From Thunnus maccoyii (lineage: Eukaryota > Chordata > Actinopteri > Scombriformes > Scombridae): a stretch of DNA of 64,000 nt. Below are positions 9,906 through 21,317 of this stretch, piece after piece (within the stretch, counting starts at the first letter, position 1; each line of letters starts with the position of its first letter). The position numbers were made by a program, and so were the translations under genes. The notes under the pieces were generated by a model. It ran no database searches and was not told where the DNA came from. It saw only the letters and a list, made by a program, of their open reading frames with translations. The DNA lies in the NCBI RefSeq assembly GCF_910596095.1, contig NC_056544.1, positions 13,191,155 to 13,255,154 of the forward strand, written 5' to 3'.

Positions 9906-10096
9906 TAGGGCTGCACAAATGATTATTTCTTATTATGGATTCATCTAAAAATGATTCTGACCAGCAGACAAGAAACCCAAAATATTAATTTTATGGTATT
10001 AAACAACAACTTTTTTGCATTTGTGAATCTAATCTGTAAATGTTTTCTTTTTTTGTTTTTTGCCCATCGGCTAATTGATTTTTCGACTGATTATTT
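9906..10096. repeat. Partial copy of the CTAGAGCTGC-type teleost repeat
   Basis: The copy starts with CTAGGGCTGCACAAATGATT and ends with GGCTAATTGATTTTTCGACT. This matches the ends of the family at 3519-3833, while the interior is diverged. Confidence 0.5.
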
Positions 10097-11755
10097 TTGC
10101 TCTTGTGCTTGGTATCACTTAAAATATTTCTATGCTAATGCCAACATGATACTTGAATTTCGGTAGTAATTCCACAACAATCCCTTTTAATGCCCTAGTT
10201 TGAGGAATATAAACATGATTCCTTTAACAAAAGAAGCCAAAGTTCTCAAATGTTAAATGTTTAAACACAAGCAGTTGTATAAAAACTTTGGCCAAATAAA
10301 ATACATCAGAAATTGTCTGATCAAAAATTAAATTAAGAAAATTACAAATCTGAGCGAGGATTTGTTGTCAGCTCTTGGTACTTGACTTTTAGGTTGACAC
10401 CCAAAAAAATATTGAGTTTTGACAACCAGTTGTATTCAGCAGCATTCATTAAACTCATAACTGACCTGTAACCTGCCCCCGTCTGACCATCATCACCTCA
10501 TTCAGCTCTCCGTTTGTTTTATGGATGTTGTGATTGTTTCCATCCATCATCAAACCAATCAGGACACACGTAGCGTTCTGCTTGAACACACCTGAACCCT
10601 GTCAGACCATATTCTCATCAGCATGAAACCACAATGCACTCTGGTTTACAGCACAACGAGGAGGCTGATATGCATCGGTACTGCTTCCTCTCTTTGCTTT
10701 TGCAGATTGTGACGCCTTGCAGCGCTCGTCTCCTGTCAGTTTACAGCTCTTATGTCTCTTGTCAGCTGCAGGTAGATGCAAATTAGTCTTTTAACATAAA
10801 TGTTGTTATCCTTACCCCTTGCCTTAGCAGGAGGGAGATATGTGTAACTTAGCTTGAAAACCTGCAAGAGTGCTACTTGGGTGAAAATATAGAGTCACTG
10901 AAAGCTGAGTGAAGGTCCGTTACCGACTCTTTAAGTGCCTAGCAAGGAGTAGTAATGTTTTTACTATGACTGAGCTACTTTTACTAACCTTTTTGAAGGT
11001 TGCTGCTGTTTTCTAGCCTTGCTTCGGTCTTGAAGTTACAGATTTTTAAAGGGGCAGCAGATGGTTTGAAGTTTGGGGATTGTGACTGAATGTATACAGT
11101 TTTTGTATGTGAATTTTGTAATCTTATAAACTGCCTTGCAGGCTATTGCTGCCTAGGGTGAGATACATGATCCCTGGTTCCCTACGAATCCATTCCAACC
11201 AGTCTAGGACCCTGATTTCAATTGGAATAACATAAAGAGTAATGTGAAGTTATTGTCTCCCTGTTGATCGGCTTGTAGTTCAAAGATGATGAGTAGATAC
11301 ATGATGAAATACACTGTGACAGGGAGTCCATAACAAACTTTGAAAACCCCCTGACAATCATGAAATGCCAAAAAAGTATGTTTTTTTTTTTTTAAAGAAA
11401 ATAACAATTTTAGCTGATTGCCTGCCAGCGGCTTAGTAAGAAGGAATACTGAAACACTACGACAACAAACTTGTGATTTTATTTGCTCTCGTGAAAAGCA
11501 AATTTACTTGTTTTGACCCTATTTGCGGGTAATCCCACATAGACGTGCAGACACACAATGCTACTGTATTTGCATGTTATAACAGATGATCTTGTATGTT
11601 TTTGTTACAGTGCAGCAGTGACACAACGGCTGTTTTGTAAATCCTCGTGATTTGTGCCAACTGAATGTATACCTACCTACTAATATCACACCCTGCGTCC
11701 AGTCTGTAGTGATGATGATGTATCTGTAGGAAAGTTTTGAAATATCAAATTCTCT

Positions 11756-11761
11756 AATAAA
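11756..11761 (+). terminator. Candidate distal poly(A) signal (slc25a42)
   Basis: This AATAAA is followed within 25-70 nt by GT-rich sequence (TTGTGTGCCTGC, GTCTGTGTTTGCC). A further AATAAA occurs at 11844. Confidence 0.45.
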
Positions 11762-11849
11762 ACTGGATGTTGATGAAAGACTGATACTTGTTTTTCTTGT
11801 GTGCCTGCATAATGTCTGTGTTTGCCTCTGGGGTAATTTTTGAAATAAA

Positions 11850-13010
11850 ACTCAACACAATGTGTGATCCTCAAGGAACATCCTGACTTTACTGAAACAT
11901 ACTGTTACATAAAACAGTGGTGACAGAAATGTCAGAACCAGACCTCCATTACATCTTTATCATATCTATAAACTAACTTTACTGAAATATGAAAGTTTTA
12001 TTAATTTCAAGTTAATTAAAATGTCTATTTTTCATTTTCAGACCATTTCTGAACTTATAAACATGACTTGAAGTCTTTAAATTTTAAATTATGAGTTGCA
12101 TGAATGTGCAGCTGAGAGTTCACCTAACTCCTTAAATGAAATCTGTAAAGAAACATGATCAGCATGTTGGCCCAGCATGCATTGTTTGCATTGAAAACCA
12201 TCCTTTTGTAGTTTGAGGGAAACACACTTTGATGAAAACTTGTGTCTTTAATAAAATGTAAAGATGAGACATGGTTGTTTCTTTTCATAGTAATGAAAAC
12301 AATGCAAAACATGTTTGGGGTTTGGTTTCCAGATCAGTGTCCAGTACACTTAAATTTAACAGAGTCTATGATAGTAGCTCTGCCTGTTGATTTTGTGCTG
12401 ACTCTGCACATTTTAACCTGTAAGTTTTTTTTGTGTGAAATGAAAAATGGACTCCTCAAACTGAGAAAATGTGAAAGGAAAGAAAGTTTGACTCTGACCT
12501 TTTGTCAGTATCACTTGTTGATTGAACTTAATACTTAAAGTTTATTGAACCTTTTATCTGTAGTTGAGTTAATTTATCTCAGTTTATTTTTAATTTTCAC
12601 AATTCACCAAACTACTCTGAACTAATCAACTGAAGTTCAGTAAACTTACATTTTTAAGGCAGCAGAAGAACTTATGTTTCTAAGTTGAACCAGATTAAAA
12701 TGTACAAGGTATTTGTATTATACATAAATCAAGCCCTAAATTTCAATTAAAACAAAGAAAAGAAAATAAATAAATTGAAAATGTGTACATAAGGCATGGT
12801 TATCTAACTCAGAACACTTAAAGATCCCCTCCAGACACATTTTACTACACATAAAAAATATTCTGCTTTGAATGATTAATTGTGTTAAATATGTTTTTTC
12901 CACAAAAAAAAAAAAAAAGTTCAAATACCTAAAAAGTCTTGTGTAAGTTGCATACTAGACCATGATGGGCTCCAAACCGCCAATTTAGGGTCCTGACAGT
13001 CTTTGTTGAA
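11850..13010. other. Intergenic spacer, AT-rich
   Basis: No exon-like signal was found. Bases 12530-12720 resemble a low-copy teleost repeat (AAGTTCAGTAAACTTACATT, TTTAAGGCAGCAGAAGAAC), but I am not sure. A run of A occurs at 12905-12918. Confidence 0.4.
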
Positions 13011-13104
13011 CTGAACACACATAGTATGTAATGACATCAAATGGCCGCTAGAGGAGGCTCCGTCTCCATGAATGAGTGAGTTCCCTCGACTGTACTTCAG
13101 CAGA

Positions 13105-13123
13105 TGGCCGGTAGGTGGCGGTG
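13105..13123 (+). promoter_or_regulatory. CTCF-binding motif (near consensus)
   Basis: TGGCCGGTAGGTGGCGGTG matches the 19-bp CTCF core (TGGCCASYAGRKGGCRSTR) at all but one position. It lies in a GC-rich block (13040-13220) just beyond the slc25a42 3' end. A weaker match starts at 13043. It could mark a domain boundary between slc25a42 and the gene-poor interval. Confidence 0.6.
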
Positions 13124-13219
13124 CAGCCCGGCGCTGGGAGCAGAGAGGAGGTGAGCTGGGTCAGATGCTCCTCTGAGGCCGCGCAGCCGCTTTGAACTTG
13201 ACCGTGAACGCAGCACAGC

Positions 13220-14005
13220 AGCAAAGGCGTCCACAGCTGAGAAAACTGACAACAGACCCAACCAATTAAAATGAATCACATCATTAAAATTCACAGCGTG
13301 TCTCATATTAGCTTCAAATGTATCCAAATAGTCCAGAAATGAAATCCAGATGTATCTAAACGGTACTGTCTGTGCTCACTGAGCGCCTGTTGGCTATAAA
13401 TCAGGAGAAATTCGGTTTAGTCCGGGTTTTTACTGTTTGAACCGGACATGCAGCTTCAGCTCTTTGTGCAAAGATTTCTGGGAACGTGGAGGGAGAAAAA
13501 GAAAAAGAAAAGAGCACTGGAAGAAAGGAGCCATAGGGAAGATATAGGACTAATTAGTGAGTGAAGGAGGGAGGGATGGAGGGAGACTGTCAGAAGATGT
13601 GGTTGCTATAGATACTTGGCAAGATGCCAGGTGGAGGCAGAGCCAATTTGCATTTATTCAGATGATGACTGCTCTCTCTCTCTCTCTTTCTAGGCCTATA
13701 GTTATATACATGCAGCAAGACAATGGTTTCTTCCATTAAAATGTTTGAGTCTGAATGATTCAACTTACTTTTAATTTACTTTTATTATTTATTATTTTAT
13801 TTTAATACAAGACCCAGTAAAACTGATTAAAAATGCAGTATAACATTAACCTGTGGTCAATGAGAATGACGTGCTGTTCAGGTGAATACTCTTCATATTA
13901 AACTGCTGAAGATGCCACAAAACAAATTTTGATCTGAGAGAAGATCGAGGCTTTTTGTCATGATTTATTTATTTATTATTTATTTCATTTATACTTAAAA
14001 TCTGT

Positions 14006-14008
<3 letters not shown>
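13220..14008. other. Non-coding spacer
   Basis: Mixed unique sequence with a short (CT)n run (13672-13688) and a POU octamer on the minus strand (13646-13653). No gene is seen. Confidence 0.4.

Positions 14009-14078
<70 letters not shown>
14009..14078. repeat. (AC)35 microsatellite
   Basis: A perfect 70-bp dinucleotide array, long enough to be highly variable and Z-DNA-prone. Confidence 0.97.
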
Positions 14079-14080
<2 letters not shown>

Positions 14081-14185
14081 ATTTCTCTCTTCTTTTATCG
14101 AAAATACAAAAGATAAAATTCTGCAAAGCCTGCTCTACTGTAGGCCTTTGGACAGTTTCATGTAGGCCTAAATTTGATCCTCAAG

Positions 14186-14239
14186 TTAAACTTTGTGGTG
14201 CATGTAAAAAAAATAAAATAAATGCACCACAAAGTTTAA
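14186..14239. repeat. Perfect 18-bp inverted repeat (hairpin)
   Basis: Arms 14186-14203 (TTAAACTTTGTGGTGCAT) and 14222-14239 (ATGCACCACAAAGTTTAA) are exactly complementary, separated by an 18-nt A-rich loop. Pairing stops abruptly outside the arms. Confidence 0.9.
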
Positions 14240-14821
14240 AAACTAGGGCATCTCTTTTACAGCAATTTTGCCCTAATAGCCTATTCAACATTTAATAAAA
14301 CTATGATTTTGGTTTCAGGGCGACATACATGGCCTCCTAATAGATTTCCTGGATTTCGTAATATTTGATTGATATAAAATATTTATTTATTTGCAGAAAA
14401 ATGGGAGGATAACCAAAATAAATAGATAAATGACATAAATAAATCACCCAAAGTGCTGCAACACCAGTAAAGCCTGAAAATCCGATGTAAGAAGTCTAAA
14501 GCTCACACAGTATTTATCATATAACAGAAAGTAGTGTCTGTTTTGTCATTTTATCTTCATTACATTTTATTACAAAGTAGACACTGCTACACTTTTCTAA
14601 ATTAATCTAAATTAATTTAATGGTTACAACTGATGTAAATATCTCAAAGAAGATGAAATAAGGTAAAAGATAACAGATCAGATAATGAACGTTTGTCCTG
14701 TGTGCACAGGCTTTAATCAACGTGAGGTCATCACGTCAAAGTTATGAGCTTGTTTGATATTTACAGAAAATATATTTAGTACGAAAACTGAATAAATTCA
14801 CCAGACAATAATGTCAAAGTC

Positions 14822-15417
14822 AATGTTCTCTTTATTTATACAGTATTCACACACACAGAATCCCAGGTAGGACAAACATACTGTACATTACTTCTGTTTT
14901 ACTTCAAACTCAAATCATTCAAATATTGGTGCATTTTCAGCAGAGTCAAACTTGAGATCTAGTAATGATGGCTCTGACTTTTTTAGTAAAAAAAAAAAAA
15001 ACTCTTCCAGTGATTTTTGAAGAAAATTTCAGTATCAGTAACAGTATTAAATACAGCAGTGAAGCCTGGATGGCTGCATTCAGAAATCAGTATCACATGT
15101 AGCTTTACATCTCTTAACACCCTCATTAATACATTTAGAAAGAACATTCACTTTAATCTCTATATATTTTAATAGATTAATTTTTAACCCAAATACATTA
15201 TTAACAGTAAAAACACATCTTAAGGCACAGCTGGTTGAAAAACACTTATCTTGTGTTTATCACATTTATCACTGTTTATCACAAAATGTCGAGGCTTTAA
15301 TTGCACAGTAGAAAAATCCACAATAACGCTGAAATGAGTCCAGTTGGACCAGAAATCCTTTTCTCTTTGCGTCCGAAGTTGTTCAGCCAATCAGTGGTTT
15401 TCCAGCACACCGTCAAT
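14822..15417 (-). other. Candidate terminal exon of a minus-strand transcript
   Basis: On the minus strand a very good acceptor (CTCTTCGTCTCTCGTTGCAG, AG at 15419-15418) with a branch-like CACTAAT about 30 nt upstream opens this segment. No donor is evident within it. An AATAAA lies at 14836-14831, with an ATTAAA also near 15300. In phase 0 the exon would end a protein with IDGVLENH; in phase 2 with a hydrophobic tail (GLISALLWIFLLCN). Neither can be chosen without upstream exons, so it may equally be a non-coding RNA end. It would be convergent with slc25a42. Confidence 0.45.
14831..14836 (-). terminator. Candidate poly(A) signal of the minus-strand transcript
   Basis: AATAAA on the minus strand (CTGTATAAATAAAGAGAAC), about 580 nt past the acceptor at 15418, followed by a T/G-containing stretch. 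Confidence 0.4.
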
Positions 15418-15762
15418 CTGCAACGAGAGACGAAGAGACACAGGAAATTAGTGACAGAATTGGGACACAGAATAAGGAGACAGAATATACATATTTTTTA
15501 CATTCAAGACCACCAAAACTATATCACTACACCTGAGCTTTAAAGGTTTATAATCATGTCACGTAACAGGACTGACACAGCAGTTTTAGACTCAAATAGA
15601 AAAAAAAAGGGTGGGGGTTTGAGATACAGAAGGGACTCCCTCCTCATGACTACCAATATTCTGTCTGCGTTTGAGTCTACACTCCTCCACCTCTGACCTC
15701 CAAGTCTGGAGCGTCAAGAGGACACACAGTCAGCAGGGAACCCCACACGCCCGAGGGAAATG

Positions 15763-15787
15763 ACACACACACACACACACACACACA
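15763..15787. repeat. (AC)12 microsatellite
   Basis: A short perfect CA array in otherwise unique sequence. Confidence 0.9.
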
Positions 15788-16079
15788 GTTCTGCTGTCTG
15801 GTTTTGCACCGTCATGACTGAACAAGATAAGGACTCGACTAGCAGAGATAATCCTAATTCATCCAGACTTTAATCATGAAAGTAAAAGCAGTAACAAGAG
15901 GACATGAGAACTTGTGAGACCCACTGAACATTTTAACTATTCAGCAAAACTGTGCGTAAAAAAGCTAAAATGACTTCGGGTTCGTAGGTTTGAAATTGCC
16001 AGTTTCTACTCAAACAGTGCAGACTGATGGACGGTGAGAGTCAACGTGTGTGTGGGTTGTGAGGAGGAGAAGAGGTGTA

Positions 16080-16305
16080 GTCATGATTGAGGAGCTAGAC
16101 TACAGTCCCTGGATAGATGCAGCGTTTCAGACGTTGGGCAATTATGAGGGGCCTTCCCGAGCCTGTAGGGCTCTCCAGAGCTCTTCTCCTGCCCACGCTG
16201 TCCCGACAACTGGCTAATGTATGCAGAGGGGAACCTACAGATCGTCTCCACACCACACACACTGTTAGCGTACAGAGAGCAACTTCCAAAGACTGTAAAA
16301 TATGT
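16080..16305 (-). other. GC-rich exon-like or conserved segment
   Basis: On the minus strand an acceptor-like CATATTTTACAG (near 16295) is followed by about 200 nt with two overlapping open frames. One ends KRCIYPGTVV, the other SETLHLSRDCSLAPQS. GC content is higher than in the flanks. Frame overlap in GC-rich DNA is common by chance, so this may be a regulatory element rather than an exon. Confidence 0.25.
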
Positions 16306-16309
16306 ACGT

Positions 16310-17759
16310 TTAATTTCCTAGTGAAATTACAAGCAGGAGTGCGGAGTGGAAAGGTCAGAGCAGTGATGAGATTATGTGACCCTTGAATGATGTAACAGTG
16401 TTACAATCAGAATAATAAGAGCCGCACAGATACAGGAGGTCAGTAGAAATGGATGCACCATTTCCAAACATGACTTATTTTAACGCCTTTTCTGCCTCCC
16501 TCCTCTGTACACGCTCACAAAATCCTAAAATAACAACAGGAGTTTTAGAGTCTTTGTGAGCAGAGACCATTTCTTTGTGTCTTCTAACACAAAATAGTAT
16601 TTTGTTCTTGATTGATCAATTTCTAATATTGAGAATGCACAAATAGCGAAATGTGGATACATCTGTGCTTCCATCAAAATTCAAACACACCACCTGCACT
16701 TCATTCACTAACATTTTTGGACATCTTGCCTTCATCCTTCATCAAAAACTATATTTTAAAAAAGGTGATAGTCACGTTGTTTTATAAACTTAGTATCTAT
16801 GGTGATATATAAGTCATATGACTGATCAGTGGACTGTAAGGAAACTGGAAACAACCTCAGACACTCTGATGAAAGCAAGACAGCTGAAAGCATTTGGTGA
16901 ATAAACTGCAGCGTACTGAGGAAAAATCGTGGGATGCGTTTTTATTTTGATGTTCTTGATTTATCCAATATGTATTTTAATCAGAGACTGCTGTGAGACT
17001 TTATTCCCTAAAGTCTCTCCTTGATTTAGGACTTCAAAACAAGAACATTTAAGTTTTGACCTGGTAAAATCCCAGAACACTCAAAAGAAATTAAGGGATT
17101 AATGAGCAGTCTTCAGCCATATGTCTTAAATGCTTCATTATTAGTTTGATGCATTGAAAGGATCTGGTTGCATAAAACACAAGTTCACAAGTTTGCTGAG
17201 TCATTTTAATGGTCAGCATTATCTGAAAGATCTTGACTTTCACTTTGCTTAGGAAGACTTGAGACTTGACTTGGAGTTGCAGCAAGAACTACAGATTTGC
17301 TTTGACAAAACCTTAACTTATTGTAACTTTCACTGCACAAATTCTGCTGGACGTGGTCAGTCTTTAGAAGATATTCTCATGGTAACAAGGGTGTTTTTTC
17401 CCCCCACAGATTCAAGAAGGCAAGACAGAAAGTGTGTTTATGTGTGAAAGAGTTGGAAAAGTAAGAAAAGTCTGAATTCATCCCCACAAGGAGGGTGTGT
17501 GAAGGTCTACCGGACTCTCTCTCCCTCCACTTCCCCTCTTTCTGTATTTAACCCCCCTCCCCAACACACACACACACACATACACACACCCTTATACTGA
17601 CATTGTGTCCGTCCAACAAAGACGTCCCCGTAGCCCCCTCATTATAAATACATGTCATTGGATCACAGCTCGTCTGAATCCCTGAGTCTGCTGCGCTCTA
17701 AGTGGCCGTGACTGAGCCCTGAATGGGTGGCCGAGGGACAGCTATACCAATAGAGCCAA

Positions 17760-17760
<1 letters not shown>
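16310..17760. other. Non-coding, no recognised feature
   Basis: AT-rich unique-looking sequence with a short CA run (17565-17589). No exon or repeat family is recognised. Confidence 0.4.
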
Positions 17761-17761
<1 letters not shown>

Positions 17762-17798
<37 letters not shown>

Positions 17799-17895
17799 TG
17801 TGTGTGCAGAGACAACCACAGCCCCCAGCCTATGGGAATGAAAGCTTCACAGCAGGACAAGGTCAGAGGTCAGGCTGTCTGTTACATACACATGT

Positions 17896-17928
<33 letters not shown>

Positions 17929-17929
17929 T
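17762..17929. repeat. Paired (GT)n and (CA)n microsatellites
   Basis: A (GT) array at 17762-17806 with one TA interruption and a (CA) array at about 17904-17929 lie about 100 bp apart in opposite phase, so they could pair as an imperfect hairpin. Confidence 0.9.
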
Positions 17930-18539
17930 GCAGTTTACTGGATATTTGCAACTCTGATTATAACAAAACAGAAAGATGAAATTAGGATTGAAAATATTTT
18001 GAGGTGAATTCAGTTGAAGTGAGTTAACAGTTAACTGCTGCATGTGTGACGGAGGTTTGCTTTAAATCTGGGGCAATAAGTTTCCTGCTGCCTCAACAAC
18101 AAAGCTGCACGAACTGAGTGCTGGCTCACTTAGACGGAGGGAACAAGGTGTGCGTGCATGTGTGTATATGTGTATATTTGTGTGTGTGTGTGTGTAAAAG
18201 AGCTCATCCTATCTCGTTTTGCAGGGGAAATGCGAAAGTGTCTCTATCCCTCTGGAACCACAAACCAGGCCACAGTATTGTGCTCTCATTCCTCCTCCTC
18301 TGTCGGCCTCTCTCTCTCTCTTTTTCTCACTATTTCTGAGTCAAAGCTTGCATTTCTCTGTGGGTGTAACAAAGTTTCCCTCGCTCTACTTTTACCCGAG
18401 TTTTCAACCCCCAGAGATATGACCTGGACTCGACTTGAAATCAGTAATTAATGAATAAACCAATCACCATCAAGTAAATGGCAGGTGTTGATGTGTATGT
18501 CTGTGCTTTTGCATGTTTAGACTGTGTATGTGAGTGTGT

Positions 18540-18720
18540 ATGTACATGTGTGTATCATGAGCAGATTGTCTGATGCGCGCCGGGCTCATTAATGCAGCAC
18601 TGCAACAATGAGCAGAGGAAACGATGGCGGATGCCCATGCTAATCATCTCTGCTAGCACCTTTGCCTATATATATGTCTCCTCCCCCTCACTAGACGAGG
18701 ACCCCGAGTAGAATAGCTGC
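18540..18720. promoter_or_regulatory. Candidate conserved non-coding element
   Basis: A GC-balanced, CpG-containing block within AT-rich flanks. It holds homeodomain-like and MEF2/TATA-like strings (GCTCATTAATGCAGC, CATGCTAATCATC, CTATATATATG). No open frame. Conservation is presumed from composition only. Confidence 0.3.
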
Positions 18721-19734
18721 CCGCACATGCTGCCTGATGAGAAACTTATTTCGAAGGATAGGAGCCTCCCATCGTCCACACAGGATCGTTGTTTTTCCAT
18801 AATTTCCTTCAGATTATGTCAAGTTAATACACAGATGGCCTTTAAGCATCATGTCTGTCAGAAGGTGTTTCAGTGACAGAAAAAATAGTTTAATCTGTCA
18901 ATTGCAGTTAAATTACAGGTAGTTAATCCTCACCTGCTGATTGCTTATAATAGAGGAAAAAGGAAAGTATTATAAGTATCAAATTTGCTGTTGAGCATTA
19001 TCTCAATTATAATACTATTAATGGCTGAAGATCAGTGTTGTAAGTACCAGCATGTACTGAATCTAAGTTTTCAGTAATCAGACTGATGAAAAGCAGATTC
19101 TTCGCTACTGCGTATTGTGAGCTCAGTTGGTCTTTTTGAGTTTACGGGTGTCAAATTTCTGCTGACTAATCAATGCAAATACAATTAGTGTCATGTTCAT
19201 TTTGCAAAAACGGTAGTTTAAACACTGGCAAAACTGAATTTATTGGTGCAAGTTATTCCTTAAATTAAGCATTAATCTGTAAAGCCTTTTTAATCTCCAA
19301 TGCAGACTAATCTTTTTAGAGTGGTATAGGCTTTACGCAAAGTCAGTAATGTGGAGAATTGTCAGAAAGTTTAACTAATTCAATAAAGGAACATGAGATT
19401 AAGTCTAAGAAAACAAAATCTGCTGTTACGTACAACAGTCGGAGTGCTGTACAGCATATGGTCATTTACTGAATGTCCAGTCAAAGACGAATAAAGCGCC
19501 TGAGAGAGAAAACACAATGAGGAAAAATTGTGAAATGGAGAATAATGGAAAGCATGTGAGGGAAAACGAGAGAATGAGGGACAAAGAGAGAGTGACAGAG
19601 ATGTGAGTCTCAAAAAAGTGTCAATGCCAGGCTTCCTTTAGGCATGAGTGAGAAACTATGAGGCCTGGTGGTGTGTGAATGGTTGAGGGACACACATGCA
19701 AACACGCACGCATACCGCAGTCACAAACACACAC

Positions 19735-19772
<38 letters not shown>

Positions 19773-20448
19773 ACCCCACTGAGCCAGAGCCTGTGCCAGT
19801 GAGACAGGTCTATGGGTCTATTGAGGGGTCTGGGAGGGAGCTGTCCTTTCTGTAGAGCTAATGAAGCCTGCACCCACAAGCATAAAGGAGTGGAGAGAGT
19901 TAGCACTGCGCTCCTTCACCCATTCACTCACTTCCTTCCTTTACACGGCTCCTGATGAGGTAATGCTTTCTCTCTTAAAGGGATACCATAAGTAATACAC
20001 CTTTACGCATGCAGCTCTTTACGGTGACAGGACACGTCAAAAATTAATCCTTTGCATGAAGGTAATCCTGCTCGCTAAACTAGATACAGTGTGACAGAAG
20101 GCAAACACACGTGTCTCCGACTTGGTACAAATGCTGTTTAAATATGTTTAAAGGATCAGGCCGGCATTATATGTTTCTCTCGTTGTTAAGAAATCTCATG
20201 AAAAGACCAAAAACCAACAATGTGTTAGTCTGTGTCAACTTGCCACGCTGTCTGTGGCGGGATGGCAACGCCACGTCCATCTCGACTGAACATGTGAATC
20301 TTTACAAGCAGGTTACAAATTTATAGTTTCATTGTTACAAGAGGCTACGTTATTTTCTAAAACAGCTGGGCACTGTAGTTTTCAGCCAATGTTACTCAAA
20401 CAGGAATACATAGCACTTTTGTTGGGGACTATTTTCACTCGTGGATTA
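18721..20448. other. Non-coding spacer
   Basis: Contains a (CA) array at 19738-19771 and a POU octamer at 19173-19180. Otherwise I see nothing supported. Confidence 0.4.
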
Positions 20449-21317
20449 CAGTTTTTCTCGATTGCTGAGACACATTTCTTGAAATTATACTCCATTTCCC
20501 AAAACACAAATGCATGACTGCACACTCATCTTTACAAACTTCAAACTTCCACGTCAAAAACAAAACTCTCCACTCAAAACCATGTAATCTTACATCTATA
20601 CCAAACTTTGCCTTCAGACATCACATAAAAACCATCAAATACATAAACTCTACAAAACAGCCGTTACACACTGGTGAGATCAATTCATAACACCACTGTA
20701 AAAACCTGTTACTGCAATGAATAATGGTGCTTATAGTTTTCCCCCCAGAACAACCTCTTAACACGATGAACATAATATAAAGACACAACACATGTATAAG
20801 TTTTCAAAATTTTTGATTCCTCAATATACTGTAGTAAATTAAACTGAAATTGAATGAAAAAGTAAACGTACTGTAAAATATGCAACAGATAAAGAACGTA
20901 GAATTCAGTAAAATAATTTCCATGTATTTACCAGTAAAACAATGAAAAAAAACAGTTTGTACATATAGAAAGAAATCACATTTATTCTAACTCAGGTCTT
21001 TGTGGATCCATTGTTCCAAAACAAGTGAACTGTCTCACAGCCTTGTTGTCTATCTGTCCTGAGGTTCTGATTGGTGTGTGAACAGTTTTGACTCTCAGTG
21101 TTCCCACTTGGAGATTTGTGTATTAACTGGGTTCCAGCTGTGATGACTTGAGTTAATGATATTGAATGCCAGTGCTTTCTAAATGAGCACGAGTGAAAAC
21201 AGGGGAATAGTGTTTATAGTTTTGGGAACTGGGTCGGTCTTTTGGTAGATGGCGTCACGGTTTGGGATGTTTAGTTAATAGGTCCAGTTATAGTGTGTAA
21301 GCGATCGAGAAAAACTG
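20449..21317. mobile_element. Non-autonomous DNA transposon with terminal inverted repeats
   Basis: The left end CAGTTTTTCTCGATTGCT (20449) is matched by the right end AAGCGATCGAGAAAAACTG (to 21317): near-perfect inverted repeats around an 869-bp element. TA precedes the left end and CA follows the right end, so a TA duplication (Tc1/mariner style) may have decayed. No transposase frame is present. I recognise this terminal motif from fish genomes. Confidence 0.75.

Larger units (their letters stand above)
8005..11780 (+). other. slc25a42: Probable 3' UTR of slc25a42 and proximal spacer
   Basis: No coding exon follows the stop. The sequence is AT-rich with small CA/GT runs (8115-8130, 8393-8407). 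Candidate AATAAA hexamers occur at 9814, 10295 and 11756. The last is followed by a GT-rich stretch (near 11790-11830) and is the best cleavage signal, implying a UTR of up to about 3.7 kb. Part of this interval (9906-10096) is a repeat. Confidence 0.45.
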
